Shown here piece by piece: positions 57,559 through 64,000 of a stretch of 64,000 nucleotides of DNA. Numbering within the stretch: the first letter of the stretch is position 1; every line of letters starts with the position of its first letter. The position numbers and the translations under genes are program-made. The notes under the pieces are model-generated. The model had not been told where the DNA came from, searched no databases, and saw nothing but the letters and a program-made list of their open reading frames with translations. The DNA comes from Chloroflexota bacterium (lineage in GTDB: Bacteria > Chloroflexota > Anaerolineae > Anaerolineales > Villigracilaceae), in assembly GCA_016191845.1 (NCBI GenBank), contig JACPVF010000007.1, positions 827,372 to 891,371 on the forward strand. The letters run 5' to 3'.

Positions 57559-59574
57559 ATGAAAAAGCTAGGCCTTGCGACCGTCATGGCAATTTTGGGG
57601 GCCCTGCTTATCGTCACCGTGGCTTGGGCGGCATTCACCAATGGTGACTTCGAGACCGGTGACTTCACCGGCTGGTCGATCACCACCTTCCTCAATAATG
57701 GATATACTCAACCGCCAGGCTCGGGAGGGACGAATCTGAGCGCAATCGTCGGCGGACCGGCTGTGGATCCCCTGAGTATTTCGGATCCCAACACCAACGG
57801 CGTCGTCAAATACCCGGCCTTTGGACATTATTCGGCACGTGTGAACAGCGAATTGTCCTATTATGATGGCGGTTATCCCGCGAATGCCAACACCATTTCG
57901 CAAACCACCACCGCCGTGATTGACCCGCTGGATGGAAAATCGCACGTCCGTTTCACGTATGCGGCTGTCATGGTTAACCCGGCCTTCCCTCACACGGATG
58001 AAGAGAAACCATACTTCCGCGTCAAGGTGACCAATCTTAGCAAAGGCAACGACGTCATCTACGACTTCTCATCCTACGTAGGTGAGCCGGGCAAGAACTG
58101 GCAGACCGGTCCGTCCTTCGGCACCATTGCGGGTGATGTCTGGCAGTACCTCGATTGGACCTACGTTGATTTGGCCTCTTCGGCCCTGCACCCTGTGGAT
58201 GCCGGCGACTCGATCCTGCTCGAAATCACGGCTGCGGGTTGTCAGCCCACCGGCCACCCCGGTTACGTGTACGTGGATGAGTTCACCGACGGTGACATCC
58301 TCGGCCCGAGCATCCTTGCTACTGGCCCTGCCACTGGCGTTTCGGGTGGCCCCATCACCTATACCTATATCTATAAGAACGGTACGGGCATCGCCATCAA
58401 CCCGCACATCGTGATCTACCCGCCTGCCAATGTGACCTTTACCACATTAGGTGATCCGGCTCACTGCAGCGGCTTGAACCCGGTCACCTGTGATTACACA
58501 GGCGTGGCCGCCGGCGGTACGGGCAGCTTCACTGTCAGTGGGACCATCGGTTCGGTCCCGGCGGGGACACTGATCGCACACGGGGATTATTCGATCTCCG
58601 TCACCAACTTCCCGACCATGGGCGGCCCGACTGTCTTCACGCAAATCCCTGCTGCCAACCTGGGTCTGTCCGCCAGTGGAGCGGCCACCGTCAAACCCGA
58701 TGACCAGTACACCTACACCTTCAACTACACCACGGATGCACCCATCACCAATGCGCAGGTGTCCTTCACCCTGCCCGGTCACACCACCTTTGTTTCCAAT
58801 ACGGGCGGGTACACCTGCACTCCAGTGGCCAGCCTGGTGACCTGTAATTTGGGCGCAGTTTCGGCCAACGGCTCCTTCAACGTCACGGTGCAAGTGGACA
58901 AGCTTAAGAAGGTCAATACCCCCCTGACCCTCAATGCTGCGGCTTATGCGATCAACGCGACTGGTGCCATCACGACCAATGGCTCCACCACGGTGACCGC
59001 CAATACCATCACTCCCTTTGCGGATGTGCCCTACGGCCACTGGGCGCTGGATTACATCCAGTCGATTTGGGCCTATGGCATTACCGGTGGCTGCATCAAC
59101 TCGCCACTGACGTACTGCCCTAATATTGCCATTACCCGCGCGGAGATGGCCGTTTATATCGAACGTGGTGTGCATGGCGGATCCTTTAACCCCGGTACCC
59201 CAACCTTGACCTACACGGATACCACCACCAACTTTGCTCGCTATTTTATCGAGGCGCTCAAGGCTGATGGAATCACAGGTGGCTGTGGTGGCACACAATA
59301 CTGCCCGAACTACCCGATTACCCGCGCCCAATCGGCAGTCTTCCTGCTGCGTGGACGGTCTGGCTCAGCATACGTCCCGCCCGACCCGACTGGCACCGTC
59401 TGGGTGGATGTGCCATCCACCCATTGGGCGGCTCGCTGGGCAGAAGAACTTGGGACTGACCACATCTCGGTGGGATGCGGAGGCGGATACTTCTGCCCCG
59501 AAGGGATCGTAAGCCGCGCTGAGATGGCCGTCCTTGTTCAACGTACCTTCAACCTGCCGATGCCAACTCCATAA
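57559..59574 (+). CDS. Secreted surface protein with three SLH domains, paralogue
   Basis: A 671-residue exported protein, paralogous to the preceding one. Signal peptide (1-23), the same opening (NGDFETGDFTGW) and a jelly-roll-like domain (to about 255) are followed by two DUF11-like repeats (about 258-370 and 372-480; second with LKKVNTPLTL) instead of IPT domains, and three SLH domains (about 485-670) with the same Cys pairs. DNA identity to the first gene is strong over the DUF11 and SLH parts. TTTAGGAGA precedes the ATG. Likely surface-bound through the cell wall polymer recognised by SLH domains. Confidence 0.9.
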   Translation: MKKLGLATVMAILGALLIVTVAWAAFTNGDFETGDFTGWSITTFLNNGYTQPPGSGGTNLSAIVGGPAVDPLSISDPNTNGVVKYPAFGHYSARVNSELSYYDGGYPANANTISQTTTAVIDPLDGKSHVRFTYAAVMVNPAFPHTDEEKPYFRVKVTNLSKGNDVIYDFSSYVGEPGKNWQTGPSFGTIAGDVWQYLDWTYVDLASSALHPVDAGDSILLEITAAGCQPTGHPGYVYVDEFTDGDILGPSILATGPATGVSGGPITYTYIYKNGTGIAINPHIVIYPPANVTFTTLGDPAHCSGLNPVTCDYTGVAAGGTGSFTVSGTIGSVPAGTLIAHGDYSISVTNFPTMGGPTVFTQIPAANLGLSASGAATVKPDDQYTYTFNYTTDAPITNAQVSFTLPGHTTFVSNTGGYTCTPVASLVTCNLGAVSANGSFNVTVQVDKLKKVNTPLTLNAAAYAINATGAITTNGSTTVTANTITPFADVPYGHWALDYIQSIWAYGITGGCINSPLTYCPNIAITRAEMAVYIERGVHGGSFNPGTPTLTYTDTTTNFARYFIEALKADGITGGCGGTQYCPNYPITRAQSAVFLLRGRSGSAYVPPDPTGTVWVDVPSTHWAARWAEELGTDHISVGCGGGYFCPEGIVSRAEMAVLVQRTFNLPMPTP

Positions 59575-59590
59575 TTTTTCCCATGAATGC

Positions 59591-59622
59591 AGAACGCGCC
59601 CGTACGGGCGCGTTCTTTTTTT
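59591..59622. terminator. Bidirectional intrinsic terminator
   Basis: A 26-bp perfect palindrome, AGAACGCGCCCGT plus its inverse (59591-59616), followed by TTTTTTT. It lies between the second SLH gene and convergent nadD. Confidence 0.92.
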
Positions 59623-59631
59623 GTTGCGAAT

Positions 59632-60237
59632 TTAGCGGTATAGCTTATGTCGCAGGATATATTCGTATACATTAGGTGGGACGTAGTAGCGGAAGGATTC
59701 CCCACCCGCCGCCCGCCGGCGGATCTCGCTCGAAGCGATTTCCAATAAGGGCGCATCCACAAAGCGGACCTTCGGGCGGATCCCGGGCAACCCGCGCTCC
59801 AACGCCGACAGGTCAGCAGAGTCGCCGGGGCGGCGCATCACACCAATTTCGCGGCAGGCAGCCACGAGGTCCGCAGCTCGATACCAAGTGGGCAGGTCGT
59901 GCAGGGAATCGCCGCCGATCAGCAGAATCACATCTGCGGAAGGGGATTCTGCCTGGACCCATTTCACCGTATCAAGTGTATAGTGCGGACCGGGTCGTTC
60001 CAGTTCGATGCGCGAAAACTCGAAGGCGGGGTTGTCTGCGATGGCGAGTTCCAGCATGGCAAGGCGGTGTTCAAGCAGGGTAATCACCTGGTCACGCTTA
60101 TGCGGTGGGGAAGGGGTGAGCACCCACAACAGGCGGTCAAGATGTAGTTGGGTGCTGGCTTCGCTGGCAAGGATTAGGTGACCAAGATGCGGCGGATCGA
60201 AGGTGCCGCCGAACAGGCCGATGCGGAGAGTAGGCAT
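59632..60237 (-). CDS. nadD: Nicotinate-nucleotide adenylyltransferase
   Basis: A 201-residue NadD. The nucleotidyltransferase signature GLFGGTFDPPHLGH (about 7-20), the TPSPPHK loop, LLIGGDSLHDLPTWYR (about 105-120) and the late ISS-x-x-IR-like IASSEIRRRAAGG are all present. It adenylates nicotinate mononucleotide in NAD synthesis. It is transcribed alone here; in many genomes it lies by obgE and rsfS, which are not seen. Confidence 0.95.
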   Translation of the reverse strand: MPTLRIGLFGGTFDPPHLGHLILASEASTQLHLDRLLWVLTPSPPHKRDQVITLLEHRLAMLELAIADNPAFEFSRIELERPGPHYTLDTVKWVQAESPSADVILLIGGDSLHDLPTWYRAADLVAACREIGVMRRPGDSADLSALERGLPGIRPKVRFVDAPLLEIASSEIRRRAAGGESFRYYVPPNVYEYILRHKLYR

Positions 60238-60312
60238 GGGCGTAGTATATCGCGAAGTGATATAAATCGTTCAATTTGTGACCCTGGTTGGATTGTAAGT
60301 CTTCCTCCTTTA

Positions 60313-60321
60313 TGATATAAG
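60313..60321 (+). promoter_or_regulatory. Extended -10 promoter in the nadD-nuclease gap
   Basis: TG-A-TATAAG (60313-60321), similar to the TG-A-TATAAT at 49738. The expected start is near 60328. Confidence 0.5.
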
Positions 60322-60327
60322 TTACCT

Positions 60328-60398
60328 GCTCGGCGGTAGTGGAGACCAATACGGTGAATCTTTGTGGATTCACGGCAAGATCTTCACTGCCTTTTTTT
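60328..60398 (+). ncRNA. Candidate small structured RNA with intrinsic terminator
   Basis: From the expected start, about 65 bases fold into a central hairpin GTGAATC-TTTGTG-GATTCAC (about 60353-60372) and an outer helix pairing GGC...GTGGAGA (60333-60345) with TCTTCAC-TGCC (about 60381-60391), followed by TTTTTTT. No ORF or known RNA family is recognised. It could be a small RNA or an attenuator. The remaining gap to 60655 holds a TTGACA (60453-60458) but no clear -10. Confidence 0.5.
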
Positions 60399-60655
60399 AT
60401 CGGTAGGGTGGGCTTTACTTGTAGACATTCCCTTTAGAAACTTGTTCCATCATTGACATAAAAATGAACGCACCTGCTTGTTGCGGCGCGCGATTTAAAA
60501 TCCATTAAGGAGATTGTCTATCGAAGATGGTAACTGGTTCTTTCCTTGGGGGGCTTGTTTGAGATCATCGGAAAATGCGGTTGCTGATGATCCTGGCATC
60601 CCGTCGTAGTGTGTGGCGGTCGGGACGCTCACCCATTCGAAAAAGGAGAATGTAC

Positions 60656-63600
60656 ATGCTATCGATCAATAAACTCTGGCGGCTGATGACCATCGCCGCC
60701 TTGCTGGCGGGGGCGCTTAATTTGGGCCTTGTGCCGGCTACTCCCGCCAGGGCGGCGGGAACGGTTAGCCTGAACGGCTTCACCGCCTATACCCAAAATT
60801 TTGACACCCTGTCCAATACGGCAGGATCCACCACGAATGTCCTCAGCATCACCGGCTGGGATATGCTCGAAACTGGTGGGGGAGCTCGCGACAATGAGCA
60901 ATATGCTGTGGATACCGGGGCAGGCAATACCGGTGATACCTACAGTTATGGTTCGGCAGCAGCCACGGATCGTGCATTGGGTAGCCTGCGCAGTGGCACC
61001 CTGATCCCTGTTTATGGAGCATCCTTCACCAATAACACTGGGAGTGCCATTGCCGCTCTTGATGTTTCTTATGTCGGTGAAGAGTGGCGCCTGGGTACAG
61101 CATCCAGGACGGATCAACTCAATTTCGAATATAGCGTTGATGCAACCAGTTTATCTACTGGGACTTGGACGCCTGTTTCGGCCTTGAATTTTGTTACGCC
61201 TGATACAGCCACGACGGGCGCAAAAAATGGCAATGCGGCGTCTTCGCGAACTTCTTTAAGCACCACCATATCTAGCCTGAACATTGCGAATGGGTCCACT
61301 TTCTGGATCCGCTGGGTAGATGCCGACGCAACCGGCGCGGATGACGGCCTGGCAGTGGATGACTTCTCGCTGACGCCTGTAGCGGCCGGTGCGGCGCTCT
61401 CCATCAACGATGTGACCCTGCCAGCTGAAGGTAACTCGGGCACCAGCCTGGCCTCCTTCACGGTAAGCTTGTCTTCTCCGGCCCCGGTCGGTGGCGTGAC
61501 CTTCGACATTGCTACCGCCGACGGCACCGCCACAGCAGGTAGTGATTATGAGGCGAAGAGTCTCACTAGCCAGACCATTGCCGCGGGTAACACGTCCTAC
61601 ACTTTCGACGTGACCGTCTATGGCGACACCGACACCGAGCTAACCGAGACCTTCCTCGTCAATGTCACCAACGTGACTGGCGCGACCGTCAGCGATGGCC
61701 AAGGCCAGGGCACCATCACCAACGATGACGCCGTCGTACCCGTGATATCCATTAGCGATGTGTCCATGGCTGAAGGCGACAGCGGCACCAAACTCTTCAC
61801 CTTCACCACCAGCCTGAACATCCCCGTGGGCGGCGATGTGACCTTCGATATCGCCACCGCCGATGGCACCGCCACGGCCGGCAGCGACTACGTCGCCAAG
61901 AACCTGAGCAGCCAGGCCATCACGGCCGGTAACACATCCTATACCTTCGACGTGACCGTCAACGGCGATTACGCCAACGAGGCCAACGAGACCTTCTTCG
62001 TCAACCTGACCAATGTAACTGGCGTGACGGTCGCTGACGGGCAGGGCCAGGGCACCATCCTCAATGACGATGCGGCCATCACGCCCATCTACTCGATCCA
62101 GGGCACGACCGATATCACGCCCCTGCCGGGCGTGCAGACCACCCTGGGCGTTGTGGTCGGCGACTATGAAGGCGCCTCCCCTGCTCTTGGTGGCTTCTAC
62201 ATCCAGGACCCGACCGGCGATGGCAACCCAGCCACTTCGGATGGCCTGTACATCTATAACGGCAGCAACAACAGCGTCAATCTAGGCGATCTGGTGCGCG
62301 TGACCGGTACGGTGGCTGAGTACCAGGGCCAGACCCAGATCGGCACCGTCACCAACATCACTGTGTTATCCACAGGCAATACCATCACGCCCACCGACAT
62401 TTCCCTGCCCTTCGCCAGCACGGCGGCGGAAGAGCAGTATGAGGGCATGCTGGTGCGTGTCCCGCAGACGCTGTATGTGACCGAGCATTATCTGCTTGGC
62501 CGTTTCGGCCAGGTGACCCTGAGCGGCACCGCTAAACTGGCCCAGCCCACCAACGTGGTGTTGCCGGGCGCTCCCGCCCTGGCTTTGCAGGCCGCCAACG
62601 ACCTGAACCAGATCATTGTGGATGATTCCTCTCAGGCTCAGAATCCCGACCCGATCGTGTTCGGCCGCGGTGGACTTCCGCTCTCGGCCAGCAACACGCT
62701 GCGCGGCGGCGATACCATCACCAACCTGACAGGCATCTTCAACTATACCTGGGGTGGAAACTCGGCCAGCCCGAACGCCTATCGCATTCGTCCGATCAAT
62801 GCCATGGGTGGCGGTTCTCCGAATTTCGTGGCGTCTAATGCGCGCCCGACCTCCGCTCCTTCGGTGGGCGGTAACCTCAAAGTGGTGGGCATGAACCTGC
62901 TCAACTACTTCAATACTTTTGGGGTCGGCGCCTGTACCTACGGTGTGGGCGGGGCGGCCACCGACTGTCGCGGTGCAGACAATGCCACCGAGTTCACCCG
63001 TCAGTCCGACAAGACTGTTGCTGCCATCCTCACGATGGATGCGGATGTGATCGGTATCGTCGAAATGGAAAATGACGGCTACGACTCATCCAGTGCCATT
63101 CAAGACTTGGTGACCAAACTCAACGCTGCAGCGGGTGCTGGCACCTATGCCTTCATCAATCCCGATACGACCAACGGCGTCAACTCGCTGGGTACCGATG
63201 CCATCAAGGTTGGCATCCTCTACAAGCCGGCTTCCGTTACCCCGGTGGGCACCACCGCCACTCTCAACACTGTGGCCTTCATCAATGCCGGTGACTCGGC
63301 TGCACGCAACCGCACCTCGCTGTTGCAGGCCTTCAAACTGCCGAATGGCGAGACCTTCCTCTTCAATGTCAATCACCTCAAGAGCAAGGGCAGCGCCTGC
63401 GATGATCCCGATGCCGGCGATGGACAGGGTAACTGCAATATCGTCCGCACCATTGCGGTCGGTGAACTGCTTAATTGGTTCAACACCGACCCGACCGGTA
63501 CCAATGATCCCGACATCCTGGTCGTCGGCGATATGAACTCCTATGCCAAGGAAGACCCGATCGCGGCTTTCGAGGCGGGTGGATTCACCAACATGGTGGC

Positions 63601-64000
63601 CCACTTCGGTGGCCCGAATGCCTACTCATACGTCTTCGATGGACAGTGGGGGTACCTCGATTACGCTCTCGGCTCGGCTAGCCTGCTCGCGCAAACCAAT
63701 GACGTCGAAGATTGGCACATCAACTCAGACGAACCGTCTGTGCTTGACTACAACACCGATTACAAGACGGCCGGGCAGATCGTCAGCCTGTACAATGCTG
63801 ATCAGTTCCGCATCTCGGACCATGACCCGGTCGTTACAGGATTGAATCTCCAACCCGTGGCCAAGCCTGTATTGACGGTGACGGCCTCGAGCGCGACGAT
63901 CACATACGGGGACGCAGCTCCGTCCATCACGCCCAGCTACTCGGGCTTCGTGGATGGCGACACCGCTGCCGTGCTCGACACCGCTCCCACCTGCTCGGCC
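60656..64000 (+). CDS. ExeM/NucH-type extracellular nuclease, 3' end beyond window
   Basis: An open frame of 1115 codons reaching the window edge, starting at ATG 60656 with AAAAAGGAG upstream. A signal peptide (1-37, ending ARAAG) is followed by a lamin-like/jelly-roll domain (about 38-245), two Calx-beta repeats (about 248-360 and 364-475; ATADGTATAGSDY in both), an OB-fold domain (about 480-590), and an endonuclease/exonuclease/phosphatase domain (about 740-1065) with IGIVEMENDG, FNVNHLKSKG, VVGDMNSYAKEDP and ISDHDPV. The last visible residues (ITYGDAAPSITPSYSGF) start an MBG-type repeat. It is an extracellular DNase of the ExeM/NucH type, probably cell-attached. Confidence 0.88.
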   Translation, partial: MLSINKLWRLMTIAALLAGALNLGLVPATPARAAGTVSLNGFTAYTQNFDTLSNTAGSTTNVLSITGWDMLETGGGARDNEQYAVDTGAGNTGDTYSYGSAAATDRALGSLRSGTLIPVYGASFTNNTGSAIAALDVSYVGEEWRLGTASRTDQLNFEYSVDATSLSTGTWTPVSALNFVTPDTATTGAKNGNAASSRTSLSTTISSLNIANGSTFWIRWVDADATGADDGLAVDDFSLTPVAAGAALSINDVTLPAEGNSGTSLASFTVSLSSPAPVGGVTFDIATADGTATAGSDYEAKSLTSQTIAAGNTSYTFDVTVYGDTDTELTETFLVNVTNVTGATVSDGQGQGTITNDDAVVPVISISDVSMAEGDSGTKLFTFTTSLNIPVGGDVTFDIATADGTATAGSDYVAKNLSSQAITAGNTSYTFDVTVNGDYANEANETFFVNLTNVTGVTVADGQGQGTILNDDAAITPIYSIQGTTDITPLPGVQTTLGVVVGDYEGASPALGGFYIQDPTGDGNPATSDGLYIYNGSNNSVNLGDLVRVTGTVAEYQGQTQIGTVTNITVLSTGNTITPTDISLPFASTAAEEQYEGMLVRVPQTLYVTEHYLLGRFGQVTLSGTAKLAQPTNVVLPGAPALALQAANDLNQIIVDDSSQAQNPDPIVFGRGGLPLSASNTLRGGDTITNLTGIFNYTWGGNSASPNAYRIRPINAMGGGSPNFVASNARPTSAPSVGGNLKVVGMNLLNYFNTFGVGACTYGVGGAATDCRGADNATEFTRQSDKTVAAILTMDADVIGIVEMENDGYDSSSAIQDLVTKLNAAAGAGTYAFINPDTTNGVNSLGTDAIKVGILYKPASVTPVGTTATLNTVAFINAGDSAARNRTSLLQAFKLPNGETFLFNVNHLKSKGSACDDPDAGDGQGNCNIVRTIAVGELLNWFNTDPTGTNDPDILVVGDMNSYAKEDPIAAFEAGGFTNMVAHFGGPNAYSYVFDGQWGYLDYALGSASLLAQTNDVEDWHINSDEPSVLDYNTDYKTAGQIVSLYNADQFRISDHDPVVTGLNLQPVAKPVLTVTASSATITYGDAAPSITPSYSGFVDGDTAAVLDTAPTCSA

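Noticed and set aside
60238..60655. tRNA gene in the gap after nadD
   Set aside because: The hairpin RNA there lacks a cloverleaf, a T-loop and an acceptor stem; it ends in a T tract like an sRNA or attenuator.

Overview
The window reads as a chromosomal stretch of a Gram-type-atypical, GC-rich filamentous-type bacterium of the Chloroflexota, most likely class Anaerolineae. This is inferred from gene content, not from a marker gene: there is no rRNA or tRNA here. The pointers are three secreted proteins with SLH domains that carry a conserved Cys pair, a MutL-like ASKHA protein embedded in a Chloroflexota-style membrane operon, a VWA/FHA protein beside a PP2C phosphatase, acyl-CoA carboxyltransferase, and many compact operons with 1-8 bp overlaps. 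Coding density is high and both strands are used. Bidirectional intrinsic terminators with long perfect stems separate most operons.

Layout. 1-0.4 kb: the end of a cycloeucalenol cycloisomerase-like protein. 0.5-1.2 kb: an AIM24-family gene. 1.3-6.9 kb: a MarR regulator, a short-chain dehydrogenase and a heterodimeric ABC exporter, with a clear promoter and palindromic operator. 7.0-8.4 kb: an ArsR/AHSA1/VOC stress-type operon with an ideal promoter and operator. 8.6-12.7 kb: a low-GC membrane protein, an OafA-type acyltransferase, a NUDIX hydrolase, a MoCo-sulfurase-like PLP enzyme and YwbE. 12.7-14.7 kb: an SLH-anchored pectate lyase. 14.9-18.0 kb: small membrane and lipoprotein genes, a divergent PlsY and dihydroorotase. 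18.1-22.7 kb: an epimerase, a DUF1579-like protein, carboxyltransferase, and a dual-specificity phosphatase. 22.5-27.0 kb (minus): MutS2, a GT4 glycosyltransferase and DedA. 27.0-29.1 kb: a DEAD-box helicase with a long, structured leader. 29.1-36.6 kb (minus): PP2C, VWA-FHA, two tandem membrane paralogues, GuaA, a HIT protein and Xpt. 36.8-45.3 kb: an eight-gene operon of unknown function. 45.4-49.7 kb: MetF, a phosphohexomutase, a DUF389-SH3 protein and a HAD protein. 49.8-54.6 kb: a C45 peptidase-like protein, a one-piece two-component protein and a small follower gene. 54.8-59.6 kb: two related SLH surface proteins. 59.6-60.2 kb: NadD. 60.7 kb to the edge: an ExeM/NucH-type extracellular nuclease, cut by the window.

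The best candidate for an undescribed system is the 36.8-45.3 kb operon. It combines four membrane proteins, a zinc-ribbon protein with 15-16 copies of a Trp-centred P-D-W-L repeat and an extracytoplasmic domain, a two-lobed MutL-type ASKHA ATPase without any glutamate mutase, a predicted beta-rich partner, and a protein ending in an MPKSG sorting-like tail. I infer a membrane-spanning, nucleotide-driven assembly, but no function is shown by the sequence.

The non-coding layer is also rich. Palindromic GTAGGGGC-type elements occur three times; one is inserted in frame in mutS2 and one supplies the end of the HIT gene. A REP-like element sits in the helicase leader. Two short terminator-ended RNAs are possible (27.1 kb and 60.3 kb). 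A triplet of TGACTGTAC boxes lies downstream of the sensor-regulator gene. A promoter-terminator cassette was duplicated together with the two membrane paralogues.
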